Source: Microcaldota archaeon (lineage in GTDB: Archaea; Micrarchaeota; Micrarchaeia; Micrarchaeales; CABMGC01). Taken from it: DNA of 37,988 nt. The stretch is from assembly GCA_027315135.1 (NCBI GenBank), contig DAHUYR010000016.1, forward strand, positions 1 to 37,988. Reading direction: 5' to 3'. The position numbers and the translations under genes are program-made. The notes below the pieces were generated by a model, which searched no databases, was not told the DNA's origin, and saw nothing but the letters and a program-made list of their open reading frames with translations. Shown piece by piece: positions 29,701-37,988 of the stretch; the stretch's first letter is position 1, and every line of letters starts with the position of its first letter.

Positions 29701-32700
29701 TCACTTCCTTAAGCCATGATGTCTTCCCTTTCTTCTGTAAAGCGTAAATGCAATAAGCCCAGCTACAACAACTGCAGCTATTATTATCTCAAAAATAGGT
29801 GTACTGTTGCCCGCCTCTCCTGCAGCGTTGGAATTTAATGAATTCTGGCTTCCTATGTTTGTCGCGAAGATGCCAACTGTGCCATTGTTTGGAGTAGCAA
29901 AACTTATGCTACATGGGTTCTTCGTAACAGTGGCATTGTATATCTGCTTCCAGGTGCCATTCTCCAGTACAAATGGAATTATGGTCTGATTTGAGGAAAG
30001 GCAGTTATATTCAATTGTAACGTTTGTCTTGAGAGCAGTATGTGACAATGTGTTAAGAGAGTAAGTGAATATTTTGCTGTATCCTGGCGGCTGGGTCTCA
30101 CTCCCTGTCACGTTTGATACTGATATGCTTACCGGCTCTGATAGCGTCGAATTCTGTTTAAGCAGGACAGTCATGTTATACATTGGGAACTTTACCGTGG
30201 TGGTCTTGTTATACGTTACATTAACATGAGCTTTTACTATATTTGTCAGGTTCAGTGGTTTTGTAATGTTCTTTGTGGCATTGCCCGGGCCAGTTCTCCT
30301 GCTGGAATTGTTTGATATCGTGTTTGAAGTACTAACATGCGTCATGTTTGCAGTCGTTACGCTATTGTTGGCAGGCTGACGTAGTGACAGCGCATATATT
30401 GACTGTAGGGATCCGCTATGGTAGAAGACCGTGCTTTGATTACAGGCAGTTCCATAACCAAGTCCCACCACATAGTAGTGGTAAGTATAGCTATTGGTGC
30501 TTATTGCAATGTTGCATGCAAAGCTAATATTGATTGGAGATGGTGCAGTTATGGTCACAAGCAGTTCATCCTGATTGTAACTGCGTCTTGTTCCGTTTGC
30601 GACAACTATAAATGCAGGTGCAGCTGATGGCAGTTTTGTTCCCAGATTGTCCAGGAGAGTAAGCTGTTCGCTCTGAGAACCTGATCCTCCGCCACCTTGA
30701 GTTGAAGTAGTCGTACTGGAAGTGCCATTTGCATCTACAGCTACGTTGGTCGAATTGAATATATAAGTGGATTCTGTTCCTGTATCAGTTGCTACTGCAT
30801 TGAAGGTATATGTTCCTTCATAAAGGTGTACAGGTCCCAAGGCAACGTTACCTGCAGAGACTCCTGAAGCAGTATAAACAATCGTTCCGTTTGGTTCCTC
30901 AAGCTCTACATTGTAAGGACCTGTGCCTCCGCGTATGTAAGCATTAAATGTGGCCAAACCGTTGATTGGAACAAGTGCATTGTTAGGCGTCAGCACAATT
31001 GTAGGGTCTGCGTTTATGGTTATAATGTCGTTCGCTGAGGAGCTGCTAGCCGGGGTGTTTGCACTGTCTGTTATTGATAGCACTGCATTGAAAGTGCCTG
31101 CACCCAAGTATGCGCTTGACACTGTTATCCCATTTGATGTTGTGGAGAGCCCAGAGTATAAAGAGTTGTACTGAAGTGCAGAGTAATCAAATATGCTCCA
31201 GTTGGCAGCGTATGGCCGGGTGCCTCCAAGCCATGAATCTGAGAGACTTATTTCTTGGCCAACGTCATATGCTGGATTTGATGGCGAAATTCCTGATACG
31301 GAGAGGGCAGGGTTTACTGTTATCGAGGACTGTGCAGAACATGTTGATACGGCTGTGCTGGCAGAATCGTTTGCGAGTACCACGTAGTTACCCGAGGATA
31401 CTGGTGAAAATGTGTAAGTAGGTGCCACTGCGTTGGCTATGATATCTAAGGTAGTGCATGCAGCAGGAGTGCCTTTGTACCATGCATACGAGTAAGGCTG
31501 TACTCCGTTAAATGTAGTGGATGTCAGAGTCACCTGCTGTCCACTGTCTATTGTTTCTGAAATCGGAGCTATAGATACTGAAGGTACATTGAAGACGTTA
31601 TATGCCATGCTTTTGTGCGCTACAGCATTGGATGATAGATCCGTTACCTGCACATTTGCAGTCCAGCTGCCAACAGCGTTGGCGTTAATAATAATTGAAT
31701 TCAGAGTCCCTGAGGTTGTAAACAGTGAGTTGTATACTAATTGATTAGAGGGATTATATACGACGTAATTATAAGTATAAGGTCCTCCGCAGCCTACCAC
31801 ATTTACGGTTATTACTTGGTACTGTCCCGTATCAAGTACTGCGTTGGAAGGTGTTTCCGACATAGATATTGACGGACAGACAACAAAAGCTAGTGATGAT
31901 AAGAAGTTTCCTTTACTGCTGGCTGAGTCGCTTACTGCCACATTTGCAGTGTATGCTCCGGTGGGCCAGGCTGAAGTAGATGAGAGCAGGAATGCAAATG
32001 AATTTGAGGTCGATGAAGTAGAATAAATAGCGTTTGTCATCACCGTGCCGAGCGCGTTATAGATAATGAAATTGTAGGTGTAAGGAGCCGCTCCGCCACT
32101 AATGCTGGAAGTAAGCACGTCATTCTGTGGAGGCGATGGGATAGAGTTAGATATACTGAAGGAAAGTGGATGTAGGAAGGAATCTGCAGTATATGTTATT
32201 GAATTCTGCACCGTGTTTATATCGTTGTCCGTGATAGAATACATAATAGTAAATGTCCCAGCCCCCCATGACTTAACCTGCTGGAAGGTGTAGCTGTTTG
32301 TCGTGGCAGAAGTTGTTATTGAATTTGAGCTCATCAGTATTCCAAGGCTATTATATACAAAATAGTTGTATGTGTATGGAGGAGCGCCCCCGACTACTGT
32401 TGCTAAAGCCGTCTGGTACTGATTTGAATCGATTATCGCATTGCTCACCGAGGTGCTTGAAAGAGTAAACGCAGGGTTTACTGTAACAGCATCTTGTGTC
32501 GAACACACGGTTGAAGCAGTTGTTGCAGAGTCAGTTACCTCGTATGTGTAAGTGTTGCTAGTCGTCGGAGTTACCGTAATGGTAGATGATGTTTGGCCGG
32601 CAATCACATTTGCCACATTGCAGTTTGGATTGCCCGCACTATTTGTGTACCAGGCATATGAAAATGGTGCTTCTCCACCTGAAGGATTTGCCTTGAGAGT

Positions 32701-35700
32701 CACAGACTGGCCGTTGTCTATTGCAGGTGATTGAGGAGATATTGCTCCTGCAGTAAGGGAATTCCTTCCAGTATAAGCTATGCTATTTGTGGAGCTCATA
32801 GTGTGAGAGCTTGAATCGGTTACTATCAGATTCACAGTATATGTTCCAGATCCCGTACCCTGCGCAAAGGCGAATGAATTTGAGGATAAGGATACATCGG
32901 AGTAAAGGGCATTGTTAACCTCCGCTCCTGAAGGGCCGTATACGAGAAAGTTATACGTATATGGGCTGGTTCCTCCGGAAACGATTGCAGTAATCACCTG
33001 CGTTTGACCAGCATCAATAACGGAATTTGATGCTTGTAATTCTGAAGAAGTCAGACCCACTGCAGGTATGACTATCGCAACGTCTTCAGGATTTGATACG
33101 CCTGCAGAGACAGATCCTACTAATGAATTGGTTGTTGTGTTGAATATCGATACGTCCCCATTGTAATTTACAACATATGCAATTCCGAGGGTTGATGAGA
33201 ATGAGACACCTATTGGACTAGAAAAAGAGGATGGGCTTAGTGTGTTGCTTAGTGAATTTGTTGCAGTATCAACAATGTAGAGCTTGTTCGGAGCGTCTCC
33301 AACAATATATGCGAATGTTCCTGAAGGTGAGAAGGCAACGCCTACCGGATCATTGAAGCTGCCGCTGACGGAGTTTACCACCGTATTGCTTGCAGTGTTT
33401 ACTATGACTACGTTGCCATTGCCGTTATTATAATTGGTAACGTATGCGTAGGTGCCGGAAGGGGAGAAGGCGACCCTGTAAGGACCGCTCAGTCCCGAAG
33501 TGATGGAACTAATCACAGTGTTGGTTGCAGTATTGATGATTGCAACATTGTTTGAATCATAATTGGTCACATAAGCATAGGTGCCGGAAGGTGAGAATGC
33601 AACCCCGAAAGGAAAACTTACGCCAGCATATATGTTGCCGACAACAGAGTTTGTTGCCGTGCTTATTATTGACAGGCTGCCACCGTTGGTGACATATCCA
33701 AATGTTCCTGATGGGGAAAAGGCTATACCGCGTGGGTTGTTGAAGCCCGAGTTTATAGTGCCGACAAGTGCGTTTGTTGCTGTGTTTATTATGACAACCC
33801 TGTTGTTCAGCAACTCCGTTATGTATGCAAAGCTCAGAATCTCTGGGCGTGCCACAGTATAAATCGTATTGCTATAGATAGAATTTGCTATTTCATTGGT
33901 TGTTGCCGAATCAGTTACAACCACATTTGCTTCGATAGAATTTGCACCCACGCTTGTAGGTATCGTGTACGCCAGCGCGTTTGAGTTGAGGCTGCTGATT
34001 ACAGAGATGCTGCTGATTATGGCTCCTGTCTGCACATTTGCAACTATGAAGTTGTATGTATACGGAGAGGTTCCGCCAACCACGTTTGCTGTAAACATGA
34101 TTACGTTGCCTGTTTCAATATTTGCTGGGAGGAGTATATTTGATGTGAGCACAGGCGTCGAGAGGGCAGGACTGATCAGTATATTAGAGGTATACCCTGA
34201 AGACATACTATTTGTAGAAGAATCTGAGGCAAAGACATTTGCAACAACCGGTGAGTTTGAAGTCCATAGCGAATTTGTTTGAATAGTTGTAGAGAAAGTG
34301 GGGCTGTTTTGAATTAGCGTGTTGCTGTACAGCAATATTCCAGGCGAGATTTCGTTAGATACAATAATGTTAACAGTATAACTTGGAACCCCTCCGTTTA
34401 TTGTTCCTCCGAACGTTATGTACTGCCCTGCATCGACTAGTGTATTTGATACTGAAGGAGATGGAACAGAGAAAGCATTGCTAATCTGTGCCGTACCGTA
34501 TGTAGTGCCTGGGAGTATGTTGTTTGGAGGGTTTATCCTGCTCCTGAACCATTGCGCTACAATTGAATTGCCATTATTTGCATAAACTATAGGATATGAA
34601 GAGGAAGGCGTAGCCGCGCTTCCTGTCGATTCCTCTTGCGTGTAATTTATGGTGGCTGTAGCAGTGGTGCTTTGCCAGGTAACGGTAGCAACGTACGGAG
34701 CGTTTGGGTTTTTAGTTCCTTTTACATTAAAACCGCTTCCTGAATTGACATAGACCAATTCTAACTCCGGAGGCGTGCCGCCTCCCACTCCTGCAAATGC
34801 GCCATTCCCTGTAATGCCCCACCACCCGGCATTTGTGCCTGATGGTATCTGTGTACTCCAGCCTATGAGTTTATCCACGTTTGGAGTATTTGATATTATG
34901 AAGCCGTCTAATACTTTACCCACCGGATTCGATTGTAAGTTATTGTAGAGTGCAGCACTCTCGCCGCTTGCTGGAGATAATGTAATGCCATTATTTATTG
35001 AAATGCTGCCAGATGTTCCTGTAAATGTCCAACCGGACGGAGCTGAAGATGAAACGCCGCTGAAATTGATATAGAGATTGAATATCGCTGCTCCATTGTC
35101 GTATTTGCCGTAGGTACTGGTGAGTTGTGGTGCTTCGCCGGTATCGCTTCCATCCATTAAGGTATTTTCCGTGGTGACAACGTTCCCAGCCCAACCCAGA
35201 TAGACAGTATTGGTTGTTGCTGTACCGGTGTTTGCTGGCAGAAAAGTGTTTGCAGGTATGGATACCCAATAAAGTACATTGGAAGACGCAGAAAGTGCAT
35301 TTGTAGATAGTGACGATGTGCAGAGTGCATTTGCAGTCTGTTCGTTGATGATATTGCCTTCCATCCATGACTTGGCAATGGTTCCGTTTGCAAAAAAGAA
35401 GATTCCGTTATTGAGGCTGCACGTTTCGTACTGCTGGTATGCAAGTGCGTTGAATCCTATTACGTTGCCTGTAATTGAGTTTACTGTTCCTATTGCGATT
35501 GGTGTGTTTGCTGCAACCGCAGTTGATTGATAATTAGTAAGTGTAATTGGCAGATATGCAGCAGTGGCTATAAACGTTGTGCTGTTGGTTGCCTGAGAGG
35601 TAGCATTGGTTACAATAACGTTGACATTCCACCTGCCTGGAGAGGCCAGATGCAGATTGAAGGTAAATGAGTTGGATGTGCTGGACAGCCCAGTATAAAG

Positions 35701-37086
35701 CGCGTTGAATGCAAGTGCTCCGTTTGGATTATACACAAGAAAATTATAAGTATAGGGACCTACGCCTCCAGCTGTTATTGCATTTACTGTGTCGGAATTC
35801 GCATTATACAATACCTCATTTGAGATGTATGCAGATGCAGTTAGATGTCTGGTCACCTGCCCGAAAGTTGTTCCTGGAAGCACATAGTTAGGAGGAATTG
35901 CCCTCTGCCTTACCCACTGAAAGGTAATGTAAGAACTGGTCGAACCTCCCCAGTTTGTTCCGAGGACGAAGTTGGCTGTAGTAAATGAAGGTATAAGTGA
36001 GGTACTTGTAGCGCTGGCTATGAGCCCATAATCGAAGATACCGTTAAACGAAGAGGTTGAACTAAGTGTTTCAGATAAAGTAACTGGGTAGGCATATAAC
36101 CCTCCGTTTATGTTTGATGTGGTGGTTCCTCCGCTTGCTGTTACAACCTCTACATTTGGCCCAGCATGCAAGCCTGCAAAGACAAAGTTCGGTCCCCAAT
36201 CAGTTGTCCATAAATCAGAACTTGCAATTGGGGATGGTGTTATGAAAACCCCTGAATCGTGTCCGTCTACGCCAGCCGTGCTGAAAGGTATCATTGCCTC
36301 TATAAAGTAGCCAGCCACATTATAGGCACTTTTGCTGGGAAGGCCGCTGGAAGATGATCCACTCTCAGTTAGTGTCATGGAGTTTGCAACGATAGGACTC
36401 GCCCCTACGCCTGTGCCCCATATGTTTAAATTGAGTGCTGAACCGTTGAAGTTGTCATAAAACCCGTTGGCCCCGAATACTAGCTTCCCGTTGTCGTATG
36501 CCGCATACCGATTCGCAGCAGTGCATCCGGATGTCGTTAGAGTATTTGTATTTGCACATGAGAGCTCTGGCGCCTCGCCAGTATTTACGCCATCGAAAAG
36601 GGTGTTTGCACTACTCATTACATTTCCCGCCCACCCGAGGTAAAGCGTATTCTGTGCAGGTGTGCCGCTGTTGGCTGCGAGGAAGGTGTTCGTAGGTATC
36701 AACACCCAGTATAGTACATTCGCACTAGAGGATAGTGCATTCGGGGAGTTTGAGGATGTGCAGAGTGCATTTGCAGTCTGTTCATTGATGATATTGCCTT
36801 CCATCCATGACTTGGCAATACTGCCATTTGCAAAGAAGAACTCTCCGTTGTTCAAATTGCATGTTTCGTACTGCTGGTATGCAAGTGCGTTGAATCCTAT
36901 TATGTTGCCTGTAATTGAATTTACTGTCCCTATTGCAATTGGTGTGTTTGCTGCAACCGCAGTTGACTGATAATTAGTAAGTGTTATTGGCAGATATGCC
37001 ACTATGTTAGCCGGCACTGTAACTGCGTAAGATATGGCTGGGCAAAGCAGCATAAGTAAGGCCAAGTATGCTAGTGGCTTGCTCAT
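29701..37086 (-). CDS. Giant membrane-anchored surface protein with duplicated DUF2341-like module, beta-propeller and Ig/PKD-like repeats
   Basis: This 2461-residue protein begins with a signal peptide (MSKPLAYLALLMLLCPAISYA). Residues about 30-500 and 510-900 are two related modules: a DUF2341-like domain ending LYWV...LYLGWAGN, then a concanavalin-like segment (DNFNGSALNLNIWG in the first). Ig/PKD-like repeats with consensus 'DxGQ ... GGxxPYTYNFxVYN' flank the rest; I count about eleven in total. A YVTN propeller of about six or seven blades lies at about 1083-1340. A Ser/Thr/Gly linker follows at about 2125, then a C-terminal domain, a membrane helix (about 2432-2451) and a basic tail. 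It is Asn/Ser/Thr-rich with many sequons. The start has a GGAGG ribosome-binding site, unlike most genes here. It is a probable adhesin or S-layer-associated protein. Confidence 0.93.
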   Translation of the reverse strand: MSKPLAYLALLMLLCPAISYAVTVPANIVAYLPITLTNYQSTAVAANTPIAIGTVNSITGNIIGFNALAYQQYETCNLNNGEFFFANGSIAKSWMEGNIINEQTANALCTSSNSPNALSSSANVLYWVLIPTNTFLAANSGTPAQNTLYLGWAGNVMSSANTLFDGVNTGEAPELSCANTNTLTTSGCTAANRYAAYDNGKLVFGANGFYDNFNGSALNLNIWGTGVGASPIVANSMTLTESGSSSSGLPSKSAYNVAGYFIEAMIPFSTAGVDGHDSGVFITPSPIASSDLWTTDWGPNFVFAGLHAGPNVEVVTASGGTTTSNINGGLYAYPVTLSETLSSTSSFNGIFDYGLIASATSTSLIPSFTTANFVLGTNWGGSTSSYITFQWVRQRAIPPNYVLPGTTFGQVTRHLTASAYISNEVLYNANSDTVNAITAGGVGPYTYNFLVYNPNGALAFNALYTGLSSTSNSFTFNLHLASPGRWNVNVIVTNATSQATNSTTFIATAAYLPITLTNYQSTAVAANTPIAIGTVNSITGNVIGFNALAYQQYETCSLNNGIFFFANGTIAKSWMEGNIINEQTANALCTSSLSTNALSASSNVLYWVSIPANTFLPANTGTATTNTVYLGWAGNVVTTENTLMDGSDTGEAPQLTSTYGKYDNGAAIFNLYINFSGVSSSAPSGWTFTGTSGSISINNGITLSPASGESAALYNNLQSNPVGKVLDGFIISNTPNVDKLIGWSTQIPSGTNAGWWGITGNGAFAGVGGGTPPELELVYVNSGSGFNVKGTKNPNAPYVATVTWQSTTATATINYTQEESTGSAATPSSSYPIVYANNGNSIVAQWFRSRINPPNNILPGTTYGTAQISNAFSVPSPSVSNTLVDAGQYITFGGTINGGVPSYTVNIIVSNEISPGILLYSNTLIQNSPTFSTTIQTNSLWTSNSPVVANVFASDSSTNSMSSGYTSNILISPALSTPVLTSNILLPANIETGNVIMFTANVVGGTSPYTYNFIVANVQTGAIISSISVISSLNSNALAYTIPTSVGANSIEANVVVTDSATTNEIANSIYSNTIYTVARPEILSFAYITELLNNRVVIINTATNALVGTINSGFNNPRGIAFSPSGTFGYVTNGGSLSIISTATNSVVGNIYAGVSFPFGVAFSPSGTYAYVTNYDSNNVAIINTATNTVISSITSGLSGPYRVAFSPSGTYAYVTNYNNGNGNVVIVNTASNTVVNSVSGSFNDPVGVAFSPSGTFAYIVGDAPNKLYIVDTATNSLSNTLSPSSFSSPIGVSFSSTLGIAYVVNYNGDVSIFNTTTNSLVGSVSAGVSNPEDVAIVIPAVGLTSSELQASNSVIDAGQTQVITAIVSGGTSPYTYNFLVYGPSGAEVNNALYSDVSLSSNSFAFAQGTGSGTYTVNLIVTDSSSHTMSSTNSIAYTGRNSLTAGAISPQSPAIDNGQSVTLKANPSGGEAPFSYAWYTNSAGNPNCNVANVIAGQTSSTITVTPTTSNTYTYEVTDSATTASTVCSTQDAVTVNPAFTLSSTSVSNAIIDSNQYQTALATVVGGAPPYTYNYFVYNSLGILMSSNSITTSATTNSYTFQQVKSWGAGTFTIMYSITDNDINTVQNSITYTADSFLHPLSFSISNSIPSPPQNDVLTSSISGGAAPYTYNFIIYNALGTVMTNAIYSTSSTSNSFAFLLSSTSAWPTGAYTANVAVSDSASSKGNFLSSLAFVVCPSISMSETPSNAVLDTGQYQVITVNVVGCGGPYTYNYVVYNPSNQLVYNSLFTTSGTLNSIIINANAVGSWTANVQVTDLSSNAVAHKSMAYNVFNVPSVSIAPISETIDSGQQVTLTSTTFNGVQPYSYAWYKGTPAACTTLDIIANAVAPTYTFSPVSSGNYVVLANDSASTAVSTCSAQSSITVNPALSVSGISPSNPAYDVGQEISLSDSWLGGTRPYAANWSIFDYSALQYNSLYSGLSTTSNGITVSSAYLGAGTFNAVLSITDSANTPASSSSANDIITINADPTIVLTPNNALVPINGLATFNAYIRGGTGPYNVELEEPNGTIVYTASGVSAGNVALGPVHLYEGTYTFNAVATDTGTESTYIFNSTNVAVDANGTSSTTTSTQGGGGSGSQSEQLTLLDNLGTKLPSAAPAFIVVANGTRRSYNQDELLVTITAPSPINISFACNIAISTNSYTYHYYVVGLGYGTACNQSTVFYHSGSLQSIYALSLRQPANNSVTTANMTHVSTSNTISNNSSRRTGPGNATKNITKPLNLTNIVKAHVNVTYNKTTTVKFPMYNMTVLLKQNSTLSEPVSISVSNVTGSETQPPGYSKIFTYSLNTLSHTALKTNVTIEYNCLSSNQTIIPFVLENGTWKQIYNATVTKNPCSISFATPNNGTVGIFATNIGSQNSLNSNAAGEAGNSTPIFEIIIAAVVVAGLIAFTLYRRKGRHHGLRK
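35311..35559. repeat. Copy 2 of a long direct repeat inside the giant surface gene
   Basis: This segment matches 36751-36999 at an exact offset of 1440 bp (480 codons), so the reading frame is kept. My hand alignment of 35341-35559 with 36781-36999 gives about 21 differences in 219 bases (roughly 90% identity), many of them at third codon positions. It encodes residues about 510-592 of the protein. Confidence 0.85.
36751..36999. repeat. Copy 1 of the long direct repeat inside the giant surface gene
   Basis: The partner of 35311-35559. It encodes residues about 30-112, directly after the signal peptide, including AYLPITLTNYQSTAVAANTP and SWMEGNIINEQTANALC. Identity drops quickly beyond the ends, though the encoded proteins stay related. 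Confidence 0.85.
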
Positions 37087-37477
37087 TACACGATACCTCC
37101 ATATTTCCTTGTTATGTTAAGGATATAAATATTGCCATACTCCTGCAGATGAGTGTGTGCGAGTGCAATTTGATCTGATTTGCACAACCACTTCAGGCTC
37201 TCTCCGACTTTCATTCTTTGCAATATTTAACTGCTCTGGGTAATGCTGCATAAATTATAATAATACAGTATCCGTGTTTCAGGTTGGATTTAGATATCAG
37301 ATTAGGTTGTAGTCTTTTGGCAGTTTTGCCATGCTTTTCCTGCTACATAAGTCATAATTATTCCTTTTTGGAAGGTTTTACATCTGGAAGCAGATAGCTC
37401 CTAGAGGAAACGTTGAGTTTCCGCTTAAGTTCCCATTGACATACAAGTATGCCATTATGAAATATGTTTCAGAATTC
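37087..37477. other. Intergenic region between the giant gene and the S66 peptidase gene
   Basis: The left end holds the ribosome-binding site (GGAGG on the minus strand, 37096-37100, 9 nt before the ATG) and TATA box of the giant gene. A 6-bp hairpin (GGAAAC/GTTTCC, 37406-37422, 5-nt loop) lies 56 nt after the peptidase stop and may be its mRNA end. The rest is AT-rich without a convincing gene or RNA; a few short plus-strand frames near 37436-37687 are shadows of the peptidase gene. Confidence 0.55.
37121..37134 (-). promoter_or_regulatory. TATA box of the giant surface protein gene
   Basis: The minus strand reads CAATATTTATATCC, centred about 41 nt before the ATG at 37086. This leaves a leader of about 15 nt that contains the GGAGG ribosome-binding site. 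Confidence 0.5.
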
Positions 37478-37987
37478 TCAGTGTTTCATTATCTTCAATT
37501 GCACACCGCTTTTAGTTGCTGCCATCTTTGCTATTCCTCCTATTGGGAAGGTTATTTGCGGTGCAGTATGCCCAAAGTCTGCGCCCGATATTACAGGCAT
37601 ACCATCCAACTCTCTCTTAGTCTTGATTATCTTCTCCAGCAATTGATTAGTCATGTTGGATGCCTTTTGGAACCTTCCGATTACTAACCCCCTTACTGTT
37701 TCGAAGCCAGGTTGGTGTATCAATGACTGGAGATCCCTGTCAAACGTATGCTGGCGCACATCTTCATCATCTTCCAAGAAGAGTATACTGTTTTTTATGC
37801 TTGGCATATATTGCGTACCTTGAAGCAGATTGAGAGTGCATAAATTGCCTCCTATTATAGTTCCTTGCGCCTCGCCCCGGTTAATTACATTATAGCCCTT
37901 GTTTTTTATGAAATGCCTGTCCTGCTGGTCTTTATACCATGGGTCATCGCTCCACTCCTTTGCTGCTTCCACTTCAAAGGGCTTTGA
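37478..37987 (-). CDS. S66 family serine peptidase (LD-carboxypeptidase/MccF-like), 5' end outside window
   Basis: The frame stays open to the right edge (reading ...SKPFEVEAAKEWSD), so the GTG at 37972 is internal and the N-terminal domain with the nucleophile Ser is missing. The visible C-terminal domain has the S66 landmarks: GTIIGGNLCTLNLLQGT, the Glu segment ILFLEDDE, the pattern LQSLIHQPGFETVRGLVIGRF, and the His segment GADFGHTAPQITFPIGG. The family cuts LD-peptides in bacterial cell walls, or, as MccF, detoxifies aminoacyl-nucleotide antibiotics. Archaea lack ordinary murein, so an MccF-like or scavenging role is more likely (inference). Confidence 0.9.
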   Translation of the reverse strand, partial: SKPFEVEAAKEWSDDPWYKDQQDRHFIKNKGYNVINRGEAQGTIIGGNLCTLNLLQGTQYMPSIKNSILFLEDDEDVRQHTFDRDLQSLIHQPGFETVRGLVIGRFQKASNMTNQLLEKIIKTKRELDGMPVISGADFGHTAPQITFPIGGIAKMAATKSGVQLKIMKH

Positions 37988-37988
37988 A

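Noticed and set aside
29678-29706. GC-rich stretch with GGCGCGCC and AAGTG/CACTT repeat, resembling the 5' part of a tRNA
   Set aside because: No T-loop, anticodon arm or matching acceptor 3' strand follows on either strand. The short repeat spans the stop codon of the giant gene and might be part of a terminator, but no T-run follows.
33080-33840. Regular short repeats that might look like a CRISPR or tandem array
   Set aside because: They are coding repeats of propeller blades at about 130-bp steps, in frame with the giant protein, with variable sequence and no uniform spacers.
30418-36970. Many plus-strand frames of 60-128 codons opposite the giant gene
   Set aside because: They are opposite a continuous 2461-codon gene with clear domains, have low-complexity composition and duplicate themselves where the gene repeats.

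Overview
This window reads as chromosomal DNA from a small-genome archaeon, most likely a DPANN lineage of the Micrarchaeota/ARMAN type. The lineage call is inference. The archaeal assignment rests on genes seen here: ribosomal proteins eL31 and L10e (uL16), aIF6, prefoldin alpha, an archaeal-style FtsY, Dph2 (diphthamide), class III-signal pilins and a KaiC-like ATPase. TATA boxes about 25-27 nt upstream of several start codons point to leaderless mRNAs. No rRNA, tRNA, CRISPR array, transposase or integrase was recognised. Genes are densely packed, and only one stretch (37087-37477) exceeds 300 bases without a gene.

Layout. 1-461: 3' end of a secreted YVTN-type beta-propeller gene. 511-3189 (minus): an unknown basic protein, a TPR-AAA+ ATPase fusion and a type 1 RNase H. 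3262-8457: a small conserved-looking protein, a winged-helix regulator, a class III-signal pilin, a GT-C membrane glycosyltransferase, a membrane-anchored secreted protein and a VirB11/GspE-type secretion ATPase. 8596-13128 (plus): a four-gene operon with every junction overlapping. It encodes an SdhA/FrdA flavoprotein, a small membrane anchor, an iron-sulfur subunit with two extra N-terminal membrane helices, and an aspartase-type lyase. 13155-17690 (minus): an unknown protein, then the archaeal cluster eL31-aIF6-prefoldin alpha-FtsY, with an MTA phosphorylase upstream. 17722-21446 (minus): an operon of PadR regulator, ABC ATPase, ABC-2 permease and a membrane-anchored surface protein, behind a palindromic operator. 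21544-24656: DPM-synthase-like glycosyltransferase, L10e, type 1 IPP isomerase and Dph2. 24703-28552: a second pilin, two small membrane proteins, a methyltransferase and a KaiC-like/V4R-like gene pair. 28647-29573: a four-helix membrane protein and a Cys-rich small protein with a palindrome at its promoter. 29701-37086: a 2461-residue anchored surface protein with a recent internal duplication. 37478 to the right edge: a truncated S66 (LD-carboxypeptidase/MccF) peptidase.

How the genes may work together (inference). Much of the window builds the cell surface: pilins and their ATPase, two glycosyltransferases, giant Asn/Ser/Thr-rich surface proteins, and an ABC exporter linked to a surface protein. 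The central metabolic unit couples aspartate deamination to fumarate with fumarate reduction or succinate oxidation at the membrane. The rest is translation, protein targeting and isoprenoid housekeeping.
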